Below are positions 50,501-60,395 of a stretch of DNA of 64,000 nucleotides, one piece after another; the stretch's first letter is position 1, and each line of letters opens with the position of its first letter. This DNA comes from Annona cherimola. Lineage: Eukaryota; Streptophyta; Magnoliopsida; Magnoliales; Annonaceae. A program made the position numbers and the translations under genes. The DNA is taken from the NCBI GenBank assembly GCA_030490835.1, contig CM059971.1:99638095-99702094 (forward strand), read 5' to 3'. Under the pieces are notes generated by a model. That model was given only the letters and a program-made list of their open reading frames with translations, did no database searches and was not told the origin of the DNA.

Positions 50501-53500
50501 TAAACACATTCACCACTACCCATGCTAGAATGGACAGAGAAAAATAATGTTTATCCTCAACACATTCACTAAGTAATTTGCATAGTTTGACCGCTACACT
50601 TATGCGGGGAAGATGAAGAAGTATAACCCAATTGAACACGAAGTAATTTGCATAGTTTGACTGCTACACTGATACTTTCAAGAGAAAGAGAAATTCTAGC
50701 AAAATAGATTTCTTCCTTATAAGAAAATTAGATGGATCCCTTTGTATTAATTGTAAGATTATCCCAAGTGAGAGCTTAGCTATGCAACATAGATTATTAG
50801 TGATGGATATATATATACAAAAAGAGTCAACAAAAACTAAAGACAATATGATGCCAAAAATTAAATAATAGAATTTAAAGGGAAACAACATTGAACTTTT
50901 TAGTAAAAGAATAATAGAAGAAGGAAAATGGGACATACAAAAAGATGAAGTAGAATCAATGTGGGATAAATTGGCAACTAATATAAAAGAAGTAGGACAA
51001 AGTATTATAGGAATACATAAAAATCGTAAATCCTCACATAGGGAAACTTGGTGATAGAATGAAGATGTTCAGAAGTTATAAATGATAAACAAGAAAAGTT
51101 TAAAACATAACAGAAAAATAAAAATGATACAAACTTACAACAATACAAACTATCAAAAAAAGTTACTAAAAAATTATTAGCGATGCTAAACACAAAGCTT
51201 ATGACAACTTATATGACAGATTAGGGACTAGACGAGATGAAAAGGATATTTTTAAGTTGGCTAAATTAAGAGAAAATAAAGACAAAAATTTAACGCATGT
51301 TAAATGTATTAAAAGTGAAGACCAAAAAATTCTAGTCAAAAATGATAAAATTAAAGAAAGATGGAAAACTTATTTTTATAGTTTACTAAATGTTATCTCA
51401 CATAAACAATTAACATTAGATGTTAGTTTAAATAGAAAAAAAAATAGGAATATCAATTATTTCCTAAAAATTCGAATATCTGAAGTAAATGAAGCTCTAA
51501 AGAAAATAAAAACAAGAAAAGCATTAGGCCCAGATAATAAACCAATTGAGGCATAGAAGTGCATGAGAGATGTAAATACAACATGGTTAACAAATTTATT
51601 TAATAAGATTACAAAAACAAAATTAATGTCAACTGAATGGAGGAAAAGCATTATAATCCCAATTTATAAAAATAAGAGAGATATCTAAAATTATACAAAT
51701 TATCGTGGAATAAAACTAATGAATCATACTATAAATTATGAGAAAGAGTAATTAAATATAAACCACTGAAGCTATTTTCTTACCTAAACAACTATTTGAA
51801 AAGGATAGGAAGAAGAAAAAGAACTTATACATGATTTTTATTGATTTAGAAAAAGCACATGATCGAGTACCAAGAAAATTAATATGGCAAGTGATGAAAA
51901 AGAAAGGAATTAATGACAGGTACATTGATATTGTTAAAGATATGTACGGGGAGGCTACTACAAATATGAGGACCATAAGTGAAAATACTAATATTTTTCC
52001 AGTTGAAATAGGTTTACATCAAGGATCAGCCTTGAGTCCTTACCTCTTTATCTTAGTAATAGATGAAATCACTAAGCGCCTCCTCGAAGAAGTACCTTAG
52101 TATATGTTATTTGCAAATGACATTGTTCCACTAGATGAAACTAAAGAATGACTAAATTTAAAATTGAATAGGCGGGTAGATGTTTTAGAATCTAACAGTT
52201 TTAGAATTAGTCGCAGAAAAACTGAATATATGAAATGCAATTTTAATAATAGTGAGAACTCAGATGAGGAACCAATTAAGATTTTAGATCAAGTAGTAAC
52301 AAGAACTAATCACTTCCGGTACCTAGGATCAATAGTTCAAGAGAACGGAGACATTGAAAAAGATATAATACATAGAATTCCAGTAGGATGAAAGAAATGG
52401 CAAAATGCATCAGGAATTTTATGTGACCGTTGAGTGCCAATCAAATTAAAAAAAAAAATTATAAGACTATGATTAGACCTGCTATACTCTATGGAGCAGA
52501 ATGTTTGGCAGTTAAAGAACAACATATACGAAAAATGAACGTAGCGGAAATGAAAATTTTGAGATGGATGAGTGGTAAAACAAGAAAAGATAAAATTATG
52601 AATGAAATAATTCGAGAAAATCTAAAAGTGAGACCGATTTGTGATAAATGAGAAAAAAAAAATTAAGATGGTTTAATCATGTTAAAAGGAGGTCAGAAAT
52701 GGCACTAGTCAAAAGGACAGAGTCTATCCAAGTAGAAGGTTGTAAAAGAATGAGAGGAAGACCCAAAAAACTATAGATAAAAGTAATTAAATAAGATTTA
52801 AAAATATTACAAATTACTAAAAATTTAGTCTTAAATCGCTAAGAATGGTGCAACAGAATCCATGCAACCAACCCCACCTAGGTCGGAAATGGCTTACGAT
52901 GAGGACGAGGATGAGGATGACTGCTACACTGATGCAAGGAAGATGAAGAAGTACAACTCAACTGAAAAACAGCATAACGAGTTGCTAAATTTGCAAACAC
53001 AACAACAAGAATACATCTTGGAAACACAAGAAAGAGGGCAACCATCAAGCAACTTATAAAGTTCGGGAAAGGAGGGCAGGCTCCAAATTTAAAAATGGGA
53101 TATTCTCAAAGGCTAACTGTTGCATCAGCATATAAAGATGCTGACTTTTTCACGCAGACGAAATAAACATTGAAATAAAAATAAGAAATAGCAACGCATA
53201 CCATGACTGCAACGGATACAAGCACCATGCTTCACCTTGCACAGATAACAAACTAATTTTTTCCTCGTTTCAGCTATTGCATCAACATTCACAATTGGCT
53301 CCATGATCTCCGCGTTCTCAACATGCACCTCAGGCATCCACAGACTGCAGAACAGATGTGCGAATTTCATGGTGCTGCCATGTCTGCCACTTAGTGTATC
53401 TCCACTAACAGGTTTCAAGGCCCCATCTTCTTTAGGGCAAAGCAAGCAAGGCCTGGATGGAAACTGCATTGGCTTATCAGAAGAGCTGGTTTCAAGACAG

Positions 53501-54435
53501 GCTTTTTGTTTACACCAAGAACACAACCACCTCCCTTTTGGAAAATTTTGAACGCCATAGCAATTTTGGTGAACTGCAACATTACAGGACACACAAAGGA
53601 TAATGCGGTTTGACTGATCCCCAGCGTCACACGAGCAACAGACATCGCAAGTAGCTGCATCCTCTCTCTCCGAAGAATGTATTGAAATTAGCCTCTCTAG
53701 ACCTGCCTCTTCTCCCAAAAGCTTTCGTTTCTTGGAAGGACGCTCTGATGTCAATAAGACCTTACGTTTCGATCCCAGAAGCCAATGTAAATCCAACGAA
53801 GAAGAAGATGATACTGTCAATGGAACTGAACTGTCGTTCTCCCTTTCTTCAAGCTGCACAGCATCCGTGTCTACTCGACCATCAATTTCCATTCCTTGCT
53901 CCGGCTCCGACCAATCAATTTGAACTGAAGTCTCACAACTCCCCGAGTCAGCAGGAACCACATTCCGTTCAACAACAGTGCCCTGAACTGGTGAAGGAAT
54001 TAAGTAGTAGGAATCAGGAGATCCAATTACATACTTCGATGCCAAACTCTCGATTTCCGCCAAAGCCACTGGCCGGAAGTAGTCCTCAGTCTCTGTCCAA
54101 ATGTTACGACCGATGCTCTGGACCACCGGAGCCGAATTCGACTTTTTGTGCTTACGCCGCCGGCTATCGCCGCTAGGCCGCGACAAGAATTCGGATAGCG
54201 ACACGGGGAGCGTCGGAACCCTAGACAGCGCCTCCTCGGAAGCTTCGAAGGGGGAAAGATACGAGAGAGCTTTCCGAGCCTGTGCGAGGAGATCGACGGT
54301 AGCAGCAACAGGCTCAAGGGCTTGGGAAGAATGGGAAAGAGTTCGGTGGGGAGGCCTACTAATGGGACAGCGCTTCTCTTGGGTGCCGCATCCACCGTCC
54401 GCGCCTCTACCCATCATCTTATGATCAGCGCTCAT
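35099..54435 (-). CDS. Nuclear protein with two PHD + extended-PHD modules
   Basis: A putative histone reader, 1,486 aa. The exons, read down the minus strand, are 54435-53202, 47172-47087, 47006-46623, 46511-46428, 46336-45905, 45325-45256, 43391-43196, 42766-42657, 42570-42331, 42211-41979, 41889-41689, 41608-41384, 41264-41211, 41043-40972, 40820-40680, 40600-40547, 38954-38895, 35766-35365 and 35281-35099. They total 4,461 nt, with continuous frame across 18 GT-AG introns. PHD1 is at about 263-308 (CDVCCSCDAGDQ...HQNCYGV...WLCSWC) and its extended PHD at about 330-450. PHD2 is at about 1070-1113 (CNVCKRTETML...WYCELC) and its extended PHD at about 1140-1247 (CGLCGG...VCCICRRKVGVC...YCEKH). 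A Lys/Arg cluster (KKRK, 235-238) could be a nuclear signal, and a short coiled coil follows at about 1255-1295. I recall Arabidopsis AT1G77800 as the likely counterpart. The module order resembles the JADE/BRPF/ATX reader pairs, but no SET or bromodomain is seen. Confidence 0.93.
36428..36886. mobile_element. MITE with about 50-bp TIRs in the last long intron of the PHD gene
   Basis: The left end 'caatcctatggaaccagttcc' and right end 'ggaaacagttccataagattg' are inverted copies, continuing inward ('ctctccattgaggtc' against 'gatcccaaatggagag'). The interior carries family C words ('ttacattgattttgaattttaaac', 'gatgggtcctaatg'), so this is the best-preserved member of that family. It lies between exons 17 and 18 and is non-coding. 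Confidence 0.7.
38306..38588. mobile_element. Family A MITE in a PHD gene intron
   Basis: 283 bp from GGGTGTGTTTGGG to CCAAACACACCC, flanked on both sides by ATA, a 3-bp duplication. The interior is the reverse complement of the 17,963-18,502 units ('gtgatgtgatataatagaggtaatg', 'aataaagttaaaatagat'). It is clean enough to be a fairly recent insertion. Confidence 0.75.
43698..44018. mobile_element. Family B foldback MITE in a PHD gene intron
   Basis: 321 bp that is almost wholly palindromic. The left arm reads GTTTCAATACACC, GTGCACAATCCATTTTTTAAA, 'aaactgttaatctaggtgtatttaac'; the right arm is the inverted equivalent, ending GGATGCATTGAAAC. The transcript would fold into a long hairpin. Related but poorer copies lie at about 235-440, 3,835-4,000, 26,860-27,060 and 55,440-55,625. 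Confidence 0.75.
47460..47522. repeat. (CT)n(CA)n compound microsatellite
   Basis: A CT run directly followed by a CA run, in intron 1 of the PHD gene. Other simple repeats in this gene are (AAAG)n at about 43,600-43,629 and an A-run near 41,119-41,134. Confidence 0.9.
48788..50000. repeat. Array of related MITE copies in PHD intron 1
   Basis: At least four successive units end in a similar way ('cataccaaacagagcctaaat' near 49,084; 'taccaaatgaacactaaat' near 49,473; 'taccaagtagaccctaaat' near 49,668; 'cataccaaacaagtaaat' near 49,983). Each is preceded by 'gtcaaattcatatgaaaag.tgtat'. The first unit begins GGGTCCATTTGGTCTGA, the inverse type of its end, so these are TIR elements repeated head to tail or nested. 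Confidence 0.65.
49191..49378 (-). mobile_element. SINE-like insertion (tRNA-type promoter, poly(A) tail)
   Basis: On the minus strand the element starts near 49,374, has an A-box-like TGCCCAAGCGGT at 49,361-49,350, a B-box-like AAGTTCAAATG at 49,309-49,299, and ends in a 23-base A run (T run at 49,192-49,214 on the plus strand). AAAAGTA occurs on both sides (49,184-49,190 and 49,379-49,385) and looks like the target duplication. It interrupts a MITE copy whose uninterrupted relatives read across the site. The A-box resembles a Leu/Ser-type tRNA. The total of about 185 bp fits plant SINEs. Confidence 0.65.
50463..50571. repeat. Tandem duplication, period about 56 bp
   Basis: Two direct copies of 'cccatgctagaatggaca' followed by 'gaaaaataa', 'tttatcct.aacacattcac'. 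It lies just upstream of the 70-bp tandem repeat split by the RTE LINE, so this intron segment has a history of short tandem duplication. Confidence 0.8.
50571..50673. repeat. 70-bp tandem repeat, second copy split by a LINE
   Basis: Copy 1 is 50,571-50,640. Copy 2 starts at 50,641 ('aagtaatttgcatagtttga' begins both) and breaks at 50,673. Its remainder ('gcaaggaagatgaagaagta', matching 'gcggggaagatgaagaagta' of copy 1) resumes at 52,934 beyond the RTE LINE. Confidence 0.8.
50674..52918 (+). mobile_element. 5'-truncated RTE-type LINE in PHD intron 1
   Basis: An inactive retrotransposon in antisense orientation to the host gene. The plus strand gives, in order and across several frame breaks, the end of the endonuclease (SSKIDFFLIRKLDGSLC, IPSESLAMQHRLLVMD), a linker, RT block KIKTRKALGPDN.PIEA, NYRGIKLMNH, MIFIDLEKAHDRVPRKLIW, GLHQGSALSPYLFILVIDEI, a decayed ADD box near 52,110-52,130 (LFANDIV), HFRYLGSIVQENG, RPAILYGAECLAVK, MKILRWMSGKTRKDKI and the C-terminal RGRPK block. 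The tail is a short GAGGAT-type repeat. The 15-bp GACTGCTACACTGAT is directly repeated at both ends (50,659-50,673 and 52,919-52,933). Confidence 0.9.
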
Positions 54436-54447
54436 GTCAGGAGCGAA

Positions 54448-54648
54448 TCAGGGCCCTCCATTTGGAGGTCCAACCGAAACCCTAACCCTAGGTTGGATTC
54501 CCGTTGTGCATATGACAGAGGGAGATCGATCCGAAAGAGGCTCGTGAGCTAGGGTTCGTAATTGGAGCCTTGGGAATGTAGTTCGAGATCTCTGAGAGAT
54601 GCGTTTGAGTCTGAGATTTCTCCGAGAAGAGGGAGGAGGCCTTCGCAA
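54448..54648 (-). other. Possible upstream ORF in the PHD gene leader
   Basis: A 66-codon frame that ends 12 bases before the main ATG at 54,435 and would lie wholly in the 5' leader if transcription starts near the TATA box at about 54,745. Its peptide is Arg/Ser/Pro-rich with no known motif. If translated it could lower initiation at the main start; whether it is real is untested. Confidence 0.3.
54477..54485 (+). promoter_or_regulatory. Telo-box (AAACCCTAA) in the PHD gene leader
   Basis: AAACCCTAA, extended as AAACCCTAACCCTAGG, sits 42 bases upstream of the PHD gene start codon. Telo-boxes near the 5' ends of plant genes bind Telobox/TRB-type factors and are common in growth-linked genes. 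The match is exact; the function here is inferred. Confidence 0.4.
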
Positions 54649-54744
54649 TCGTATTTTCTCGCGTTTTCTGCAGGCAAAACGCGATTTCTCGAGCTACACC
54701 GAACCAAAACCTGGGGGGAAAAAGTGTGGTTGTGTAGTCCGCGG

Positions 54745-54753
54745 CATATATAG
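54745..54753 (-). promoter_or_regulatory. TATA box of the PHD gene
   Basis: CTATATATG on the minus strand, in an otherwise GC-rich stretch about 310 bases above the start codon. It predicts transcription starting near 54,715. No other TATA-like word lies between it and the ATG. Confidence 0.45.
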
Positions 54754-57184
54754 AGTGCCGAATCGGCCGCTTCACAAGCTGCCACGTATAAAATTCACGA
54801 CGCTGGCTGAAGATTGACGAAAGGGGGATTTTCGTACTCCGGCGGGGAGTCGTGGCCGCTGCGCGTGTTGGCCTATTAGGGAAGCTGCGTGTCTGGCATA
54901 TTTCTGGATGACAATCTATTAGGTTCAATCATGTCGAGGTTACCGTTCTCATTTTCCCGTGACACAGGACAAACAGCAATGTCAGCCGGAGGGAATTGCT
55001 GGCCGTACAAATGGAAAGGCAAATCGTATCCAGATCCTTACCGTCGTTTTCAGTGGATCTAAAGAAATTCGTCAGCCTTGTAAAATACAAGTGCAGATCA
55101 GCAAATCTCATTCGATCGACACCGTCTTTCAAATCTCGCTTGCACGAGTGACGCGAATGGATGGACGGCTCTCGTCCTCGCAGTGACGTAGCCTGCTTCC
55201 ACACCATTGCCTTACGAATCGTTGTGACGATGGGCTCCACGGTCCAAATCCAATGCCCCTGCGCGTTTCCCTGCGGAAATTAGTAAGTATGAGGTGCAAG
55301 AGCCAAGGAATGCTTGCCGCTGCTGGTGCAAATATCGGAAAGTGATCGCATCCTCCCGGAGCATTGAGCTCAGGTCCTGCAAATATCGCCGTGTCGTCGT
55401 CTATTTCAGAATTCCGTTCCAGTGCACCAGGGGCAGTGGGCCTTGAGATATATTTAATTTTTATATTAAATTTTATTATTTTTGAAAATGTGTATATTTT
55501 TCGACATACGAGTATTTTAGTCCTTAAAGTACCTATGAATTTAAAAATCTAAAAATATATACACCTCTAAAAATAAAAAAATTTAATTTATATATTAAAT
55601 ATATTTAGATTAACAATAAGTTCCCTTTTATGTAACCCCTTAATTTTTAATATTTTGATTCTAGTTAGAAAATTCAATTCATCATTGTATTTAACGTCAT
55701 TTATTTATCTAAAAAATTAAGTTTCATTCTGATTAAATATGTTATGGGTCACATTTATTAAAAAATATATTCATATGCAATTATGGAAAACACTTTCAAT
55801 CAATTTACACATATATTAGAATATCATAATATTTTATCAAATTATTTATCTACACAAAAATAATATTTTAGATGATTTAGATATTGAAAATATAACTTTA
55901 AAATTGATATTTGATATTAAATTATTTTATTACGTCGATTTTCAATGGAGCCCGTGCATGGTGATATTAGACAGATAAAAAAGTTTTCAAAATACTTTCA
56001 ATAGTGATAAATACAATAGATGAAATGAATTTTTCATCAAATATACAAGGATTTACAAAAAAAAATGATTTTATAAAAGTGACACGAGTTCACAATTATA
56101 TAAAAAATTTTAAAATAGGCATGCGCTAAAAGCCCTCATCACAACAACAAAAAGGTAACCGAGTTAAACCTTCAGCCACATTGCTGGGTCAGCTCGGCCC
56201 ACTCCCTGGATGGGTGTTAGGCATGTTCTGACGAAAATAGCCCCAAAATAACCCATTACATCTTTTGGACTGAAATGTCATAGCCCCATTTAGCTTTAAG
56301 TGCTCTGTAAACTTACCTTCAGCGCACACGTGTTTACGCTTCTCTTTTTTTTTTAAAGCTAATTTCAATCTGTTTCATTGAACGATAAAGGAAAAAAAAA
56401 TACTATTGTGTTGTATTCAATATTATCTAAAAGTTTACAAGCTAATTTCAATCTGTTTCATTGAACTATAAAGGCAAAAAAAAATACTATTGTGCTGCCT
56501 TTCAATATTATCTAAAAGTTTACATCGATTTGTTCATTTTTTTATTTTGAACATTGTCGCAAATTATTTATTTCCAAATCAGTTTTAACATGCAAATTAT
56601 ATTATCAGTTAATGACTACTTTTACTTTCCGACCAATGGTCCTGGATTTATAGTTCTATGGCAACAAAATTTAGCGCTTCAATAATGAAAGGACTGAAAT
56701 TTTTTACATGGGTGCAAGTTTTTGGCGAACTTCATCTGATTACAGCGTGTATATACCACAATGTAGATAAAATCATTTGAGAAAAGTTGATAAATCTTGC
56801 CATTTTTTACCCAATTAATTTGTTTATACGGGCAAACAAGAAAAAGAGAAATTAGTGAGATCAGAAAGAAAATAGTTCTTACAAGTTGAACAAAGTTAAG
56901 ATGTGTTTGGCAAGTGATAAAATTTTTGAATAAAAAATTTTGAGTATAATTGTCAAAATAGAAGATAATAGTGTGATATGATAGGGGTATGATAAGAAAT
57001 AAAATATAAAATTAAAATAAATAGATTAGTTGTATGAATAGTTGTGCATAAATGATTAAAAAGTATAATAATTTGTATATGAAGATATGAAAAAGTAATT
57101 AAAATTTTGTATTGTTATGGACAGCGAAGAGTTGTATATTAAAAAGTTTTGAAAGAAAACTTGTATTAATTTTTTATTACAAAT

Positions 57185-57340
57185 TTTTTCTCATTATAGT
57201 ATTTTTGTCTTTTATGAAAAAGAATCACCAGTTTTATCTTCATATTCTGTGTTTATTAAGAGCGTGTTTGTTACACAAAGTATGAAGATAAAGCAAGTGA
57301 TTTTTTTCATAAAAGAAAAAAACACTATAATGAGAAAAAA
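57185..57340. repeat. Long hairpin: two inverted 67-bp arms
   Basis: Arms 57,185-57,251 and 57,274-57,340 are inverted copies at high identity ('tttttctcattatagt' against 'actataatgagaaaaa', 'ttatcttcatattctgtg' against 'cacaaagtatgaagataa') around a 22-base spacer containing GCGTGTTTGTTAC. It could be two MITE ends joined head to head. Confidence 0.75.
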
Positions 57341-57707
57341 GTAATCTTTAAGTTTGAAAAAAATTGAAGACGAAAAAAGTTAAAGAAAGTTTAGAATTTT
57401 ATCAGAAAATGAAAGTCTAGCAATGAACTTTGGATAAACATCAAATTTTAGAAATTCATAACATTGATGTAGAATAGTATGTAGGTTTTAGCATATAAAC
57501 AAAAAAGATTCAATTAATTTGTATTCTAACCAAGTTATCAATATGATTCAATCGGATTCAATATTAGGTTTTGCATCTAGATGCAAACTCTAGCATTATA
57601 ATATTACATGCAACAAATTTTTTTGGAAAAAATATTACGTGCAAGAAATTTCAAAAATTGGCTACATTTAGCAATTTGGTGCAATGGCTTCTAGCAAGTG
57701 CATTTAA

Positions 57708-57988
57708 GGGTATGTTTAGGAATAAAGAAAAGTTTTGAAGAAAAGTTTTAAAGTGTATAATTTGTCAAATAATGTGATATGATATGAGTAATGATGAAAA
57801 GTAAAGAGGACAAAATTAAAATAGATAGGTTTGTTGTATATATAGTTGTGTAAAAATGATTGAAAAGTAAAGCAGTTGTATAGAAATGTATGAAAAAATA
57901 AGTAAAAAATATAGTAGTTGTGGAGAGTGAAAAGTTTTGTATTGAAAAGTTTTAACTTAATATTTTATACTCACTGTTAAACACACCC
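57708..57988. mobile_element. Family A MITE
   Basis: 281 bp from GGGTATGTTTAGG to TTAAACACACCC, flanked by TAA and TGA (a decayed 3-bp duplication). The interior is in the same orientation as the copy at 38,306-38,588 ('aatgtgatatgatatgagtaatgatgaaaag', split here by gaps when aligned). Confidence 0.65.
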
Positions 57989-58775
57989 TGAGTATTTATA
58001 GCCAAATCATGTTATACGTAGTATGCACCATAATAAAAGTTTGCAAAAGTAGTTAGATTTTTTTTAAACCAATCCAATACATGGAATAAAGTGGAGAGGA
58101 AAGTAGAAGTGGAGAGAAGTTAATATTTTCAAAGAGTATGAAAGTGATGCAATATAATATAGGTAAAATGATTTTAAAAAAAGTAGTCATGCAATGAAAT
58201 ACTTCAAATATAATGATAAAAATTGAAAAATAAGACAGTTAGATAATTAATTAAAATATTAAATCATTTTTTGAAAAGTGTAGAGAAAAAGTATGATGCT
58301 TAAGATTAATTGCTTCAAATTTCAAGTGCAGCTACTTATCTACTTCAATGCTAAAAATTATACTGTTTTTTTTTTGCATTTCAATATAAATGGTTGCATC
58401 AAGCATTATATTTCGTTGCATGAAATATAAAAATTAGTTACATTTTAACAAATGTCGCTACCGTAAAACGATTATATATTTGTACTGAAAGATGCATATA
58501 TAGCTAAATCAATTCATAAGTAGATAACCAACCGTTTGCTTTAAGTTCCTCCCCAAGTCGTTCCGACAGGCGACCGTTGTTGCGCTCGGAGCGAGGTGGA
58601 GGTGTTTTCTTCTCGCCGACGATTTCTGATTGGAGGAGAGTGCGGAAGAGATCATCTGTGTGATAGGGGAATAGCGGGCAGCGGCAAGGCGGGATTGCAA
58701 ACAGAACAGGGAATCACCCAGGTGACGAAGACGAATCCAAGTGAGGGAGATCTACTTGGAGCTGAGCTTTAAACC

Positions 58776-60136
58776 ATGTCCATATCCAGCGGGGCAGCTA
58801 AGATGATAGACCCGGGCGAGGCAGGTGTCCTTCTCTGTTCAGTTTGGACTTCTAAATCGTACAACCGGAAATTCTTCCAATCCTCAATGCGAAGGCTATG
58901 GCGGATGCGCGGGGCTTTCTTCTTCACTAGTGTGGGTGAGAATCTGTACCGGATTTCTTTCTCCGATCAGAAAGACAAAAAGAGGATTCTGGGTGGACAA
59001 TCTTGGTTATTCGAGAGAAATCTCGTGCTACTTGAGGATCTTAGGGAAGAGTTGTCTACTGCACAAGTGGTGCTTGTGAAAACACCCTTGTGGGTGCATG
59101 TCATGGGCACCCCATACCTGGTCAATAAGAATTATCTGGGACAATGCATTGGTAGCTCGTTTGAGGAGCTACATGAGATCGTTGTAAACGAATCAGAATT
59201 GAAGCTGCTGATTACAGTCAATTGCACGGAACCGTTGAGGAGAGAAATTTTCATACAAGTGGAACCACAACAAGGCAATGGGTGAACTTCCAATATGAGA
59301 AACTCACTGTTTTCTGCTTCTACTGTGGAGTTATGGAACACTCGCATAAGGACCGCACGGTGCTTTCCACGAAAAAGGAGCAAGTCCCAGAAGTCGATAT
59401 GCGATATGGTAGCTGTTTGAGGGTCGGAACCAAATCGATGCGACTCCGAGCGCATGATCACCATGGTAATCATGTGGTGCCACGAAAATACATGGGTGGA
59501 AAGGACCTCTCCCAGCAGGATGCGGTTGGGGAAGAAAGGAACCAAATAGATGCATCAGTCAGGGAGTTCTCCCCCAAACTTAGCCAGAACGCAAACTGCC
59601 TCACTGCCAGTTGCGGAAAACCTGTCCCGATAGCACAACATGATGACTGGTCACGACCAAATGAGACCCATACAGGGACGCCTGCTGCTGGAATCTCCCA
59701 TTCTCATCACGCGTATGTTGTTGCCCACATGGGGTTGCCTGCTGCTGGAATCTCTCATTCTCATCACGTGTCTGTTGCTGGAACCTCCCCTTCCCTTTTC
59801 CTTCCTGTCCAGACCTCTCACCCATGCTCTGACCAGGGATCTGTGGCCGCTGCTATGGAGAACCATCATGTTCATCCATGCTCTGATCCGGGAACTGTCG
59901 CTGCTGTCTTGGAGAACCATAGTGTTGTCCAACCATCTCGGGGCAGTTCCTCAATGCAAGCTAGTGAGAATGCTGGCCATGGTGGACTGTCGGTCTTGTG
60001 CTGCCATGTTGTGGATGTTCCACTGTCTCACAAGGGCCACGACCCATCTCTTTTGGAATGTCGAGATGCCAAAGCAATAAACACTACTCAAACGGTCCCG
60101 GCAAATGAAATCTGCAACAAAGTCCATCTTTTCTAG
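58776..60136 (+). pseudogene. L1 ORF1 (nucleic-acid-binding protein), frameshifted
   Basis: The first frame (58,776-59,285) reads MSISSGAAKM...SFSDQKDKKRILGGQSWLF, then TPLWVHVMGTPY, the DUF4283 pattern of plant LINE ORF1. A frameshift near 59,260-59,275 moves the rest into another frame (to 60,136), which starts RQWVNFQYEKL, then a zinc knuckle whose last Cys is replaced (CFYCGVMEHSHKDR). The tail contains direct protein repeats: PAAGISHSHH twice, and HPCSD.G.VAA..ENH twice. The product would coat the element's RNA. Confidence 0.88.
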
Positions 60137-60395
60137 GCACCAACCGATTATGAGCATTGTCTGAATGATGAGATAGATATAAAGCCAAAAGGAAGATGGA
60201 AAAGGAAGGCAAGGGGCATGGAGGCGGATGATAGTGGCTGGCCATTGGATAGTCATCTGGTTAATGGCAGAAAGAGAGGACAGAGCGGTGAATTGGAGGA
60301 GAAATAATACAACAAGAAGCGGTTGAAAACGGGTGCATCATTTAATGAGAAGGAGGTGGTGGTTGAGGGACATCCTCAGCCCCACCTCATGTAAG

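Larger units (their letters stand above)
54755..58529. other. Intergenic DNA filled with MITE remnants
   Basis: 54.75-55.4 kb is the GC-richer upstream region of the PHD gene, with no convincing ORF. 55,440-55,625 is a family B foldback, 55,625-56,030 a family C copy, and 56,345-56,530 contains a short tandem duplication ('gctaatttcaatctgtttcattgaac' type word twice). 56,900-57,180, 57,708-57,988 and about 58,085-58,290 are family A-like elements. There is no gene. Confidence 0.5.

Noticed and set aside
53682..54176. 164-codon plus-strand ORF
   Set aside because: It lies exactly opposite exon 1 of the PHD gene, whose frame shows real zinc-finger motifs. A shadow frame.
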